This document shows positions 35,375 through 44,850 of a stretch of DNA of 64,000 nucleotides, in pieces. The stretch spans positions 308,906 through 372,905 of the forward strand of contig JBGAGT010000001.1 in NCBI GenBank assembly GCA_044226535.1, given 5' to 3'. The position numbers were made by a program, and so were the translations under genes. The notes beneath the pieces were generated by a model. That model ran no database searches, was not told where the DNA came from, and saw nothing but the letters and a program-made list of their open reading frames with translations. The stretch comes from VBCG01 sp044226535. GTDB taxonomy: Bacteria > Pseudomonadota > Gammaproteobacteria > Burkholderiales > Casimicrobiaceae. Each line of letters begins with the position of its first letter. Within the stretch, counting starts at the first letter, position 1.

Positions 35375-36343
35375 ATGAACGACGCGACGCGCCAATCCTC
35401 GCGGGACGAGCACCTGTGGCCGTCCCTCGAGCCCTTTGCCACGGGCCGCCTGCCCGTCGATGCGCGTCATACGCTGTACTGGGAGCAATGCGGCAACCCG
35501 CAGGGTGTGCCGGTGGTCTTCGTGCACGGCGGGCCCGGGGGCGGCGTGCTCCCGCACCACCGCCGCTACTTCGACCCGGCGCACTGGCGCATCGTGCTCT
35601 TCGACCAGCGCGGCGCGGGGCGCTCGACGCCCTATGCCGACGTCACCGACAACACCACCTGGCACCTCGTCGCCGACATGGAACGGCTGCGCGCCGCGCT
35701 CGGCGTCGAACGCTGGACACTGTTCGGGGGCTCCTGGGGCTCCACGCTTTCGCTCGCCTACGCCGAGGCGCACCCGGCGCGGGTCAGCGGCCTGGTGCTG
35801 CGCGGCATCTTCCTGGGCAGCCTCGCGGAAATCGGCTGGTTCATGCACGGCGCCCGGCATTTCTTCCCCGAGGCCTGGGGCGCCTTCGAGGCCTACATCC
35901 CCGAGGACGAGCGCGACGACCTCCTCGACGCCTACCACCGCCGCCTGACCTCGGACGATCCCGAGGTGCACCTGCCGGCGGCGCGCGCCTGGGACGGCTA
36001 CGAAACCGCCTGCTCGTCGCTCATCCCGCTCGCCGCCGAGTCCGCCAGCGCCAAGGCCTCGCTGGCCATCGCGCGGCTCGAGGCGCATTACTTCGTCAAC
36101 CGCGCCTTCCTCGCCGAAGGCGAGCTCGTCGACAACCTGCAACGGATACGCCATCTGCCCGCGATCATCGTGCAGGGACGCTACGACGTCGTGTGCCCGC
36201 CCGTGACCGCGGAAGCGCTGTCGCGCGCCTGGCCCGAGGCCGAGTACGTCGTCGTTCCCGACGCCGGGCACTCGGCACGCGAGCCCGGCATCGCGCGCGA
36301 GCTGGTCTCGGCCGTCGAGCGCATGAAGATCCGTGCGCGCTAG
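35375..36343 (+). CDS. pip: Prolyl iminopeptidase (alpha/beta hydrolase)
   Basis: 322 residues. Seen: LYWEQCGNPQGVPVVFVHGGPGGG with the oxyanion HGGPGGG, FDQRGAGRSTP, nucleophile GGSWGSTLSLAYA, acid in QGRYDVVCPP and catalytic His in DAGHSA. The family releases N-terminal proline from peptides in the cytoplasm. The QRGAGRS and GGSWGS motifs are those of proline iminopeptidase rather than other hydrolases. The next gene starts inside its 3' end. Confidence 0.93.
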   Translation: MNDATRQSSRDEHLWPSLEPFATGRLPVDARHTLYWEQCGNPQGVPVVFVHGGPGGGVLPHHRRYFDPAHWRIVLFDQRGAGRSTPYADVTDNTTWHLVADMERLRAALGVERWTLFGGSWGSTLSLAYAEAHPARVSGLVLRGIFLGSLAEIGWFMHGARHFFPEAWGAFEAYIPEDERDDLLDAYHRRLTSDDPEVHLPAARAWDGYETACSSLIPLAAESASAKASLAIARLEAHYFVNRAFLAEGELVDNLQRIRHLPAIIVQGRYDVVCPPVTAEALSRAWPEAEYVVVPDAGHSAREPGIARELVSAVERMKIRAR

Positions 36344-38567
36344 GACCACAGTCGCCGCGGCGGCCGCGCTGGCGCTTTCGCTGCACGCGGCGCTGGCATT
36401 CGCGCAGACCGTGCCGACCGCGCAACCCGCGTCGATCGGCCGGCCGCGCATCGGCCTCGTACTGTCGGGCGGCGGCGCGCGCGGCATCACCCACATCGGC
36501 GTGCTCAAGGTGCTGGAGGAGATGCGCATCCCCGTCGACACCATCGCGGCGACCAGCATGGGCTCGATCGTCGGCGGCCTGTACGCGGCGGGCTACGACT
36601 CCCAGGCACTGGCCACCGAGGTCAAGAAGATCGACTGGCCGTCGATGTTCTCGGACTCCCCGCCGCGCGCCGACCTGACGCTGCGCCACAAGACCTACGA
36701 GGCGCGCTACTCGCTGCCCATCCAGCTCGGCATCGACAAGGACGGCATCGAGGTCTTCAAGGGCGCGATCGCCGGGGCCAACCTCGAGCTCTGGCTGCAC
36801 CGCATGACGCAGCGCGACGACCACCTGGGCTCCTTCGACGAGCTGCCCATCCCCTTCCGCGCGGTCGCCACCGACATGGTGACCGGCCGGCAGGTGGTGT
36901 TCCGCTCGGGCCCGCTGTACCAGGCGATCCGCGCCAGCATGTCGGTGCCGGGGCTGTTCGCGCCGATGGAGCTCGGCGACCGCGTCTACGGCGACGGCGG
37001 GCTGGTCAACAACCTCCCGGTCGACGTGGTGCGCGCGATGGGCGTCGACGTGGTGATCGCCGTCAACATCGGCACGCCGCTGGCCACGCGCGACCAGCTC
37101 CGCTCCATCGTGGGCTTCGCCTCGCAGTCGCTCAACATCCTCACCGAGCAGAACGTGCGCGAGCAGCTCGCGCTGCTCGGCTCGGGCGACGTGCTGATCG
37201 CGCCGGACCTGGGTGACCTCACGTTCCTGGATTTCCAGAAGGCCGACCAGCTGATCGCGCTCGGCGAGAAGGCCGCGCGCGCCGAGGCGGGCAAGCTCGC
37301 GCGCTATTCGCTCGGCGAGAGCCAGTACGCGAGCTACCTCGCCGCACGCCACCGCAATCTCGCCAACGCCAGCACCGGGCCCGTGCAATTCATCGACGTC
37401 ACAGGCACCAAGGTCGTCAACCCCGCGACCATCCGCGATGCGCTCGCCAACACCGAGGGCAAGCCCTTCGATGCGGCGGCGCTGAGCCGCGACCTCGAGA
37501 CCCTGTACGGCACCGGTGACTTCGACCGCATCAGCTACCGCCTGGTCGACCGCGAGGGCCGCACCGGCTTGCAGCTCGACGTCAGCGAGAACGCCCTCGG
37601 TCCCACCTACCTGCGGCTCGGCCTCAACTTCAGCAGCGACCTGCAGGGGGATGCGACGCTCAACCTGATCGGCGGGGTGAAGCGCACCTGGCTCAACAGC
37701 TGGGGGGCGCAGTTCGAGGCGAACGCGGTGCTCGGCACCGAGCGGAGCATCGGCGTGGAGCTCTACCAGCCGCTCGGTCCCGCGTCGCCGCTGTTCGTCT
37801 CGGCCTACGGAAAGGCCAAGCGCTCGCCCCAGGACCTCTTCCTCGACTCGCAGCGCATCGCCACCTACAGCCTGCTCTACGAGCCCGTGGGCGTCGACGC
37901 CGGCCTCTCGCTCGGCAACTTCGGAGAGGTCCGGGCGGGCTACCGTTACGCGCGCTACCGCGCCGACCTCGAGATCGGCCTGCCGATCTTCGGGACGGTG
38001 CGCTCGCACGAGCAGGGGCTCGCCGTGCTGGCGCGCTACGATCGCCTCGACGACCCGTGGTTCCCGACCACCGGCGCATCGGCCATGGTCGATGCGTTCG
38101 CGGGCAGGCAGACCAGCGACGGGGCGACCGCCGACGTGCAACGCGTGCGCGCCGAGGCGCAGCTTCCCGTCGCGATCACCAACAAGGCAACGCTCAGCCT
38201 CGCGGGGCGCTTCGCCTGGAATTCGCAATACGACCTGGCGCTCACCGAGGGCTACCAGCTCGGCGGCTTCCTCGACCTCTCGGGCCTGCGCAACGACCAG
38301 CTCACCGGGCGCTACCTGGGCTTCGGCCGCCTGGTCTACACCCAGCGCGTGGGCTCGCTGTCGCTGATCGGCCGCGGCGTGTATGCCGGCGCGTCGTTCG
38401 AGGCGGGCAATGCCTGGTCCGACCGCCGCGACGTTTCCTTCGGCAACCTGATCTACGCGGGCTCGCTGTTCCTCGGCCTCGACACCTACATCGGCCCCCT
38501 GTATTTCGCGTACGGCCGCGCGTCGACGGGCGACTCGACCTTCTACGTTCTGCTGGGACGGCCGTGA
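36333..38567 (+). CDS. Patatin-like phospholipase with POTRA and beta-barrel domain (PlpD type)
   Basis: 744 residues, starting with a GTG inside the pip end. A signal peptide ends near AFAQ. The patatin domain has the oxyanion loop GGGARG, Ser75 in ATSMGS and Asp221 in DGGLVNN. A POTRA-like region (FIDVTGTKVVNPATIRDALANTEG) precedes a C-terminal 16-strand-type barrel (for example GLNFSSDLQGDATLNLIGG, AGYRYARYRADLEIG, ending STFYVLLGRP). This is the type Vd autotransporter/PlpD layout: a phospholipase exported to the surface. The nucleophile elbow reads A-T-S-M-G rather than G-x-S-x-G, as in some members. Confidence 0.9.
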   Translation: MRARTTVAAAAALALSLHAALAFAQTVPTAQPASIGRPRIGLVLSGGGARGITHIGVLKVLEEMRIPVDTIAATSMGSIVGGLYAAGYDSQALATEVKKIDWPSMFSDSPPRADLTLRHKTYEARYSLPIQLGIDKDGIEVFKGAIAGANLELWLHRMTQRDDHLGSFDELPIPFRAVATDMVTGRQVVFRSGPLYQAIRASMSVPGLFAPMELGDRVYGDGGLVNNLPVDVVRAMGVDVVIAVNIGTPLATRDQLRSIVGFASQSLNILTEQNVREQLALLGSGDVLIAPDLGDLTFLDFQKADQLIALGEKAARAEAGKLARYSLGESQYASYLAARHRNLANASTGPVQFIDVTGTKVVNPATIRDALANTEGKPFDAAALSRDLETLYGTGDFDRISYRLVDREGRTGLQLDVSENALGPTYLRLGLNFSSDLQGDATLNLIGGVKRTWLNSWGAQFEANAVLGTERSIGVELYQPLGPASPLFVSAYGKAKRSPQDLFLDSQRIATYSLLYEPVGVDAGLSLGNFGEVRAGYRYARYRADLEIGLPIFGTVRSHEQGLAVLARYDRLDDPWFPTTGASAMVDAFAGRQTSDGATADVQRVRAEAQLPVAITNKATLSLAGRFAWNSQYDLALTEGYQLGGFLDLSGLRNDQLTGRYLGFGRLVYTQRVGSLSLIGRGVYAGASFEAGNAWSDRRDVSFGNLIYAGSLFLGLDTYIGPLYFAYGRASTGDSTFYVLLGRP

Positions 38568-39874
38568 GCACCGGCGGCAACGCCGCCTGGCTCGCGCGGA
38601 GCCGCGCGGCCGTATGGCACCCCTGCACGCAGATGAAGCAGCACGAGACGCTGCCGCTCGTGCCGATCGCGCGCGCCGAGGGTGTGTGGCTCGTCGACCA
38701 CGAGGGGCGGCGCCTGCTCGACGCGGTCTCGTCGTGGTGGGTGAACCTGTTCGGCCACGGCGAGCCGCGCATCGTCGCCGCCATCACGGCGCAGCTCGCG
38801 ACGCTCGACCACGTGATGCTGGCGGGATTCACCCACGAGCCCGCGGTGCGGCTCGCCGAGCGCCTCGCGGCCCTCGCCCCGCCGGGACTCGGCCACCTCT
38901 TCTTCGCGAGCGACGGCGCCTCGGCGGTCGAGATCGCCATCAAGATGAGCGTGCACGCCTGGCGCAACACCGGCCGCCCGGCCAAGCGCCGCATCGTCCA
39001 CCTCGAGGGGAGCTACCACGGCGAGACGCTGGGCGCGCTGTCGGTCACCGACGTCGCCCTGTTCCGCGACGCCTATGCGCCGCTGCTCGTCGCGCAGTCG
39101 CGCGTCGAATCACCGGTGCCGCGCGACGGCGAGTCGCCCGCCGCCGCGACGGCGCGCGCGCTGGGGGCGCTGGAGCGCCACCTCGCCGCGCATGCCGCCG
39201 ACACCGCCGCGCTGATCCTCGAGCCGCTGGTGCAGGGCGCGGCGGGCATGCGCATGTACGACGCGGCCTACCTCGCCGGCGCGCGCGAGGCCTGCAGCCG
39301 GCACGGCGTCCACCTCATCGCCGACGAGATCATGACGGGCTTCGGGCGCACCGGCACGCTGTTCGCCTGCGAGGCGGCCGGCGTCTCGCCCGACCTCCTG
39401 TGCCTGTCCAAGGGCATCACCGGGGGCACGCTGCCGCTGTCGGTGGTGCTGTCGCGCGACGCCATCTTCGAGGCCTTCTACGACGACGACACCGCGCGCG
39501 GCTTCCTGCACTCGCATTCCTACAGCGGCAGCGCCGCGGCCTGCGCCGCGGCGCTGGCCGTGCTGGACATCTTCGAGCACGACGGCGTGATCGAGGCCAA
39601 CCGCGCCAAGGCCGCGCGCTGGCAGGCGATGCTCGCGCCGCTGGCCGCGCAGCCGCGGGTGCGCGGCTTGCGGCAGCGTGGCATGATCGTCGCGTTCGAG
39701 GTCGACGGCGCGCGCGCGGGCTTCGCGCGCTGGTGCTTCGCCGAGGCGCTTTCGCACGGCGTGCTGCTGCGTCCGATCGGCGAGACCGTGTACTTCATGC
39801 CGCCCTATTCCATCGACGACGCGTCCTTCGCCATGCTGGTCGACGTCGCCACCGGCATCGCGGCGCGCGCATGA
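38564..39874 (+). CDS. bioA: Adenosylmethionine-8-amino-7-oxononanoate aminotransferase
   Basis: 436 residues, a class III PLP aminotransferase of biotin synthesis (KAPA to DAPA using SAM). Seen: VWHPCTQMKQHE at the start, typical of BioA, LLDAVSSWWVNLFGH, SDGASAVEIAIKM, PLVQGAAGM, ADEIMTGFGRTGTLFA, and the PLP lysine in LSKGITGG. The start GTG overlaps the phospholipase stop in GTGA, and its own stop overlaps the dacB start. Other bio genes are not in the window. Confidence 0.94.
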   Translation: MSTGGNAAWLARSRAAVWHPCTQMKQHETLPLVPIARAEGVWLVDHEGRRLLDAVSSWWVNLFGHGEPRIVAAITAQLATLDHVMLAGFTHEPAVRLAERLAALAPPGLGHLFFASDGASAVEIAIKMSVHAWRNTGRPAKRRIVHLEGSYHGETLGALSVTDVALFRDAYAPLLVAQSRVESPVPRDGESPAAATARALGALERHLAAHAADTAALILEPLVQGAAGMRMYDAAYLAGAREACSRHGVHLIADEIMTGFGRTGTLFACEAAGVSPDLLCLSKGITGGTLPLSVVLSRDAIFEAFYDDDTARGFLHSHSYSGSAAACAAALAVLDIFEHDGVIEANRAKAARWQAMLAPLAAQPRVRGLRQRGMIVAFEVDGARAGFARWCFAEALSHGVLLRPIGETVYFMPPYSIDDASFAMLVDVATGIAARA

Positions 39875-41331
39875 GCGGCATCGCGCGGGCCGCTTCTGCC
39901 GTTGCGCTGGCGTCCTCGCTCGTCCTGGCCGCCGCGGCAGCGCCTGCAGCGGCCGCGCTGCCGCGGCCCGTGGCGCGCGCCTTCCTCGACGCCCGCGTAC
40001 CCCTCGCCAGCGTCTCGGTGGTGGTGCAGCGCGCGGGCGCCTCGCGCCCGCTGGTCGTGCACAACCCAGATCGCGCGCGCACGCCGGCCTCGGTGATGAA
40101 GCTCGTCACCACGCTCGCCGCGCTGGAAGTGCTGGGCCCCGACCACCGCTTCCGCACCGAGGCCTTCCTGCGCGGCAGGCTCGAGGGCGGCACGCTCGAG
40201 GGCGACCTCGTGCTCAAGGGCCACGGCGATCCCAAGATCACCATCGAGCAATGGCAGGCGCTGATGGGCGAGCTGCGCGCGCACGGCCTCGACACCATCC
40301 GCGGCGACCTCGTGCTCGACCGCAGCGACTTCAGCTTGCCGCCGCACGATCCCGCCGCCTTCGATGGCGAGCCCTTGAAGCCCTACAACGTCGGGCCCGA
40401 CGCGCTGCTGGTCAACTTCAAGTCGGTGAAATTCGCGTTCGCGCCCTCCGCCGACGGTGGCGCCGTGGACATCGCCATGGAGCCTTCGATGCCCAGCGTG
40501 GCGCTCGGCAACCAGGCCACGCTCGATACCACCGCGGCCTGCGCCGACTGGCGTGGGGCGCTCGGTGCCGCGTTCCTCGACCGGCGCAACGCCGCCGCGG
40601 CGCAGTTCCGTGGGCACTATGCGCAGGATTGCGGCGCGCGCGAGTGGTATGTCGCGCTGCTCGACCACCCGCACTACGTGCACGGCATCTTCACCTGGGG
40701 ATTCAACGCCGCGGGCGGCCATTTCACCGGCGCGCTGCGCGAAGGCAAGGCGCCGGCGGGTGCCGCGCCCTTCGCCGTGCTCGAGTCGCCGCCGCTCTAC
40801 GACATCGTCCGCGACGTCAACAAGCTCTCCAACAACGTGATGGCGAGCCAGCTGTTCCTCGCCCTCGCGGCGGCGCGCATGCCGCTGCCCGCGACCTTCG
40901 ACAAGGCCGCGAAGGTGGTCAAGCGCTGGCTGGCGTCGCAGAAGCTCGCCATGCCCGAGCTCGCCATCCACAACGGCTCGGGGCTTTCACGCGAGGACCG
41001 GATCTCCGCGGCCTCGCTGGCCAGGCTCCTCGCCGCAGCCGACGCGAGCCCCACCCGCGACGAGTTCGCGAGCTCGCTCGCCGTCGCCGCCATGGACGGC
41101 ACCGTCGAGCGCCGCTTCCAGAACGGCAGCGTGGCCGGCCAGGCGCTGCTCAAGACCGGTTCGCTGGAAGGCGTGCGGTCGCTGGCAGGCTACGTGATCG
41201 ACGCGCAGGGCAGGCGCTGGATCGTCGCCGCCATCGTCAACGACCCGCACGCGGCGGATGCGCGCGACGCGCTCGACGCGCTGGTGCAGTGGGTGTATGC
41301 GAACGCGGCGACCTATACGCGAGGGCCGTGA
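39871..41331 (+). CDS. dacB: D-alanyl-D-alanine carboxypeptidase/endopeptidase (PBP4 type)
   Basis: 486 residues with a signal peptide. Seen: Ser74-V-M-Lys77 (SxxK), SNN in KLSNNVMASQLF, KTG in LLKTGSLEG, and the extra domains of class C PBP4 enzymes (KGHGDPKIT, LDRSDF). The enzyme cuts D-Ala-D-Ala ends and cross-links of peptidoglycan in the periplasm. Translationally coupled to bioA by a 4-nt ATGA overlap. Confidence 0.92.
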   Translation: MSGIARAASAVALASSLVLAAAAAPAAAALPRPVARAFLDARVPLASVSVVVQRAGASRPLVVHNPDRARTPASVMKLVTTLAALEVLGPDHRFRTEAFLRGRLEGGTLEGDLVLKGHGDPKITIEQWQALMGELRAHGLDTIRGDLVLDRSDFSLPPHDPAAFDGEPLKPYNVGPDALLVNFKSVKFAFAPSADGGAVDIAMEPSMPSVALGNQATLDTTAACADWRGALGAAFLDRRNAAAAQFRGHYAQDCGAREWYVALLDHPHYVHGIFTWGFNAAGGHFTGALREGKAPAGAAPFAVLESPPLYDIVRDVNKLSNNVMASQLFLALAAARMPLPATFDKAAKVVKRWLASQKLAMPELAIHNGSGLSREDRISAASLARLLAAADASPTRDEFASSLAVAAMDGTVERRFQNGSVAGQALLKTGSLEGVRSLAGYVIDAQGRRWIVAAIVNDPHAADARDALDALVQWVYANAATYTRGP

Positions 41332-41953
41332 CGCGCCCCGTCATCCCCGCGAAAGCGGGGACCCAGCCGTACCGCAACGGTATTGCGTCGATCCGCGCAA
41401 ACATGCGTCTTGCGTCACGCTATTGCGTCGATCCGCGCAAACATGCGTCGTCGCCTCCATCGGCAAAACGTGCGACGGCCACCGGGGCTCGGTCCTCGCG
41501 ATGACCCCGGCGCCGGGCCGAGCCCCGGCGTCCGCCGCGCCGATGGAGGCGACGACGCAAGCTTTGCGGCTTCCGGCGATACCGTTGCCGGTGGGCTGCC
41601 CGGGATTGCGCGGCGTTGCGTGGATGTGCCGTGCCGCGCTGAAGGCTGGGTCCCCGCTTTCGCGGGGATGACGGTGGCGGGAGGATGACGGCGCGATCGC
41701 CGCGATCTACGCGAGCAAGACCCGCGCGGGAGTTGGCGGGAGCCGCAATCGTGGCGGCCCGAGCGCATCGGCGCGACGGACGTCGGGGGAGCGGCGCTGA
41801 GCGGGGTCATCGCGAAGCCCGGTCCACCGAGGGCCGTCGCCGCTTGCCGATGTGCGACAGGCTGCTGCGATTGCGCAGATGACGCCGTACCGCAACGGCA
41901 AGGCATGGGTCCCCGCTTTCGCGGGGATGACAGGGCGGGGGGATGACGGCGCG
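41332..41953. repeat. Gene-free 622-bp region with nested inverted and direct repeats
   Basis: Extragenic palindrome copies at 41340-41361 (one arm truncated), 41649-41672 and 41909-41931 (reverse orientation). A 29-bp direct repeat starting TATTGCGTCGATCCGCGCAA lies at 41381-41409 and 41421-41449. A 21-bp perfect inverted repeat lies at 41444-41464 and 41539-41559, enclosing an 11-bp one (CCGGGGCTCGG 41482-41492, CCGAGCCCCGG 41518-41528). CCGTACCGCAACGG occurs at about 41369 and 41887. No convincing gene or transposase is visible. It separates dacB from the convergent membrane gene. Confidence 0.8.
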
Positions 41954-42952
41954 CTACCGCCTGGCCGCCAGCGTCGCAACGACCGCCAGCGCACAGCCCA
42001 CCGCGACGTCGTAGAGCCGCGCGGTCCATAGCGCCAGCGTGGGGCCCTGCTGGGGCAGCGCGGCGTCGAGCATCAGCAGCAGGAAGACCGTGAAGGTCGT
42101 GAAGCCGAGTGCGGGATTTCCCGCGAGCGCGACACGCGTGACGGCCGCGAAGGCCACGCCCGTCGCGGCGAGCGCGTAGACGTTGTGCAGCGCATGCGCG
42201 AGCACGGCGGCGAGCACGAGTCCCGCCACTGTTCCGAGCGCGTAATGCAGCGTCAGCCGCAGGCTCTCGGTGCCTTCGCGCCGCATCACCATCAGGAAGG
42301 TCGCCGCGGCCCAGTAGGGGCGCGCGAGACGCAGCTCGTCCGCGGCGAACAGCGCGATGGCTGTTCCGATCACCAGCGCGGCCGCGAAGCGCGGGTCGGG
42401 CCGGTCGAACGCGAAGGCGCGCGAGATCGCCTGGTGCCAGTCGCAAGCGTTGTGCGCGCGGAGCTCGGGCCAGCACCACCAGATCAGCGCGGGCACCACC
42501 AGCGCGACGGCGATCCCGCCCACCGCGGCGTAGAGCGCGGCGATCGGCATCGACGCCAGGTCGCCCACCAGCACGGCGATGGCGAAGAACCGCGCGATGG
42601 TGCTGATCGCCGGGCGCGTACCCGCGGCGAGGCCGACCACCGCCGCGGCGACCAGCACGACCGCCTCGCTCAGGTAACCGTGGCCGCTGTCCAGCGCGCC
42701 GGCCGCGCCACCCGCGACCATCGCAGCGCCGCCCACGGCCATGCTGGCGAGGCGCTCGCGCCGCGCGTCGCCGAAATCGCAGAGCGTGGCGAGCATGGCG
42801 CAGAACGATGCCACCACGCCCGCGTCGAACCGGCCGAGCGCGGCGCCGGCCGCGACCGGCAGGCCCGCGACCGTCGCCACGCGCAGCGCGACCACGGCGC
42901 GGAAGCGCACGTCGCCGAGCTTGAAGAGGTCGCGCTGCCAGGCGGGGATCAT
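41954..42952 (-). CDS. FUSC-family membrane protein
   Basis: 332 residues with about eight hydrophobic segments. Seen: basic start RDLFKLGDVRFRAVVALRVATVAGLPVAAGAA, RPAISTIARFFAIAVLVG, and a second half DPRFAAALVIGTAIALFAADELRLARPYWAAATFLMVMRREGTESLRLTLHYALGT, resembling the FUSC/aromatic acid exporter (AaeB/YccS) repeat. An inner-membrane exporter-like role is possible. Substrate unknown; it stands alone on the minus strand. Confidence 0.8.
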   Translation of the reverse strand: MIPAWQRDLFKLGDVRFRAVVALRVATVAGLPVAAGAALGRFDAGVVASFCAMLATLCDFGDARRERLASMAVGGAAMVAGGAAGALDSGHGYLSEAVVLVAAAVVGLAAGTRPAISTIARFFAIAVLVGDLASMPIAALYAAVGGIAVALVVPALIWWCWPELRAHNACDWHQAISRAFAFDRPDPRFAAALVIGTAIALFAADELRLARPYWAAATFLMVMRREGTESLRLTLHYALGTVAGLVLAAVLAHALHNVYALAATGVAFAAVTRVALAGNPALGFTTFTVFLLLMLDAALPQQGPTLALWTARLYDVAVGCALAVVATLAARR

Positions 42953-43004
42953 CGTCCGGCGGGCGTCGTCGGTCGCGCGTCCCGCGCGTCCGCGAGCGCG
43001 CTGG

Positions 43005-43769
43005 TCACGGCTCGCGGGCGCCGTCGCCGAACACGTCGCGCCACATCGCGTACCACGACCCCGCCATCACCGGCCCCAGCACGAACCAGCCGAGGCCGAG
43101 GGGCAGCGACGCGAGGATGGTGTAAACGAGGCCGAGCAGGCTGTAGACCAGCGCGGCGCCGAAGTTGCGCAGGCTCGCGCGGAACGACAGGCCCAGCGCC
43201 GCCAGCGGCCCGACGCCGTTGGCGATCACCAGCCCGGGGGCATACCAGAACGCCATGAGGATGAGGAAGCCGCCGACCAGCAGGAAGGGCGTGGCCACCA
43301 GCACGGTCAGCACCAGGACGGTGAGGTCGATCGAGCTCAGGTCGAGCGTATCGGTCGCGTTGAAGGCCTCGAGCCCCGCCGGGCCGACCAGCGCGGTGAC
43401 CGCCGCGGCCACCAGCGCCAGCAGGACATAGCTCAGCACCACGTTGGTGACGCCGAGCACGGCGAGCGGCTTCAGGTACGGCGCGCCGAAGCCCGCGAAA
43501 AGCTGCTCGAAGCGGGGCCCCGCGCCGTCGTCCTGCGCGCGCGCGGCGATGAAGACGCCGGCGGAGAGGATGGGTGCGAGGAAGGTCGATGCGGCCTGGG
43601 CGATCGCGCCCGCGGCCTGCAGGGCGAAGGGGATCAGCACGAAGGCGACGCAGATCGCGATCCACGTGCCGGGTGCCCCCTTGAACATGTGCCAGCCCAC
43701 GCGCCACCACTCGGCGCCCCGTCCGGCCGCGAGGCCGCGTATCGGTGGCAGTGGGGGTGCGTCGTCCAT
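43005..43769 (-). CDS. BPSS1780-family membrane protein
   Basis: 254 residues with five or six hydrophobic segments. Seen: the family start GRGAEWWRVGWHMFKGAPGTWIAICVAFVLIPF, LAPILSAGVFIAARAQDDG, FEQLFAGFGAPYLKPLAVLGV and LGWFVLGPVMAGSWYAMWRDVFG. This group is widespread in Burkholderiales and of unknown function. The ATG at 43769 fits the family; upstream extensions are arginine-rich. It is 52 bp before the FUSC gene on the same strand. Confidence 0.83.
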   Translation of the reverse strand: MDDAPPLPPIRGLAAGRGAEWWRVGWHMFKGAPGTWIAICVAFVLIPFALQAAGAIAQAASTFLAPILSAGVFIAARAQDDGAGPRFEQLFAGFGAPYLKPLAVLGVTNVVLSYVLLALVAAAVTALVGPAGLEAFNATDTLDLSSIDLTVLVLTVLVATPFLLVGGFLILMAFWYAPGLVIANGVGPLAALGLSFRASLRNFGAALVYSLLGLVYTILASLPLGLGWFVLGPVMAGSWYAMWRDVFGDGAREP

Positions 43770-43876
43770 GGCGCGTCCTTGCGAGGCGGCTACCGGGCGG
43801 GTCACGGCCCGTCGGCAGCGCCCGTGGGCCTCTTGCAACCCGCGGGGATCGCCACCATCGTCGATTATGCCCTGCC

Positions 43877-44845
43877 ATGGAATCGCTGCTCGCAAGCCTC
43901 GTGCACTACGGTGCCGCCTTCGTCGGCGGCAACGTCTTCCTGCAGCAGCTCGGGCTGCCCGTCCCGTCCGTCCCGACCATGATCGTCGCGGGGGCGCTCG
44001 CCGCGGGCGGCCGGCTGTCGCTGCCGGTGACGCTCGCCGCCGCGGTGCTCGCCTCGGTCGTCGCCGACCTCGTCTGGTACGCGGCGGGCCGCCGCTACGG
44101 CTATCGCGTGCTGCGCCTCCTGTGCCGCATCTCGCTGTCGCCCGACACCTGCGTGCGCGAGACCGAGGGCATCTTCGAGCGCTGGGGCTTCTACTCGCTG
44201 GTCGTGTCCAAGTTCGTGCCGGGCTTCTCGATCGTCGGGCCGCCCATCGCCGGTGCGCTGAAGATGCCGCTTCCGCGCTACCTCGCGGCTACCACGGCGA
44301 GCGCGGTGCTCTGGGCGGGCGCCGCCCTCTGCGCGGGCTGGCTGTTCGCAGGGCAGGTGGGCATGCTGCTCGCCTGGATCGCGTCGAATGCTGCGCTGGC
44401 GGCCGCCGTTGCGCTGGTCGCGCTGGCGCTGTACGTCGGCTGGAAGGCCTGGACGCGCTGGCGGCTCGCACGCCTCGTCGACATGGCGCGCATCGAGGCG
44501 CACGAGCTCGCCGCGGCCCTCGCCGAGGACCCGCAGCCCGTGGTGGTCGACGTGGGTACGACGCTGGTGCACCGCTCGCGTCCGCACATCCGCGGGGCGC
44601 GGCTGATGGACCTCGACGCCATCGCGCGCGCGGTCGAGTCCTTCCCGCACGACCGCGACATCGTCTTCTATTGCGCTTGCCCGAACGAGGCCTCGGCGCG
44701 ACGGGCCGCGCAGATCTTGCGCAGCAAGGGGTTCACGCGCGTGCGTCCGCTCGCCGGCGGCATCGACGGCTGGCTCGCCGGCGGCGGCGAGGTCGAGCAG
44801 GGCGTGACGGTGGTGCTCGCGCGCGAGGCGGCGGTGCTGCGCTAG
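43877..44845 (+). CDS. DedA-family membrane protein fused to a rhodanese domain
   Basis: 322 residues. The N-terminal 190 residues are a DedA/VTT domain: LGLPVPSVPTMIVAGALAAGG, VVADLVWYAAGRRYGYRVL, ERWGFYSLVVSKFVPGFSIVGPPIAGALKMPLPRY. Residues about 205-305 are a rhodanese domain (AEDPQPVVVDVGTTLVHRSR, HIRGARLMDLDAI, DIVFYCACPNEAS, RVRPLAGGIDGWL). Cys266 and Cys268 lie where the rhodanese active Cys is expected. DedA proteins are inner-membrane phospholipid flippase-like proteins. This fusion occurs in proteobacteria, but the role of the rhodanese is unclear. Confidence 0.87.
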   Translation: MESLLASLVHYGAAFVGGNVFLQQLGLPVPSVPTMIVAGALAAGGRLSLPVTLAAAVLASVVADLVWYAAGRRYGYRVLRLLCRISLSPDTCVRETEGIFERWGFYSLVVSKFVPGFSIVGPPIAGALKMPLPRYLAATTASAVLWAGAALCAGWLFAGQVGMLLAWIASNAALAAAVALVALALYVGWKAWTRWRLARLVDMARIEAHELAAALAEDPQPVVVDVGTTLVHRSRPHIRGARLMDLDAIARAVESFPHDRDIVFYCACPNEASARRAAQILRSKGFTRVRPLAGGIDGWLAGGGEVEQGVTVVLAREAAVLR

Positions 44846-44850
44846 CGCCG

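Noticed and set aside
41332..41953. An insertion sequence or transposase remnant
   Set aside because: Inverted repeats exist, but no transposase-like frame or target duplication could be seen; listed only as a repeat region.
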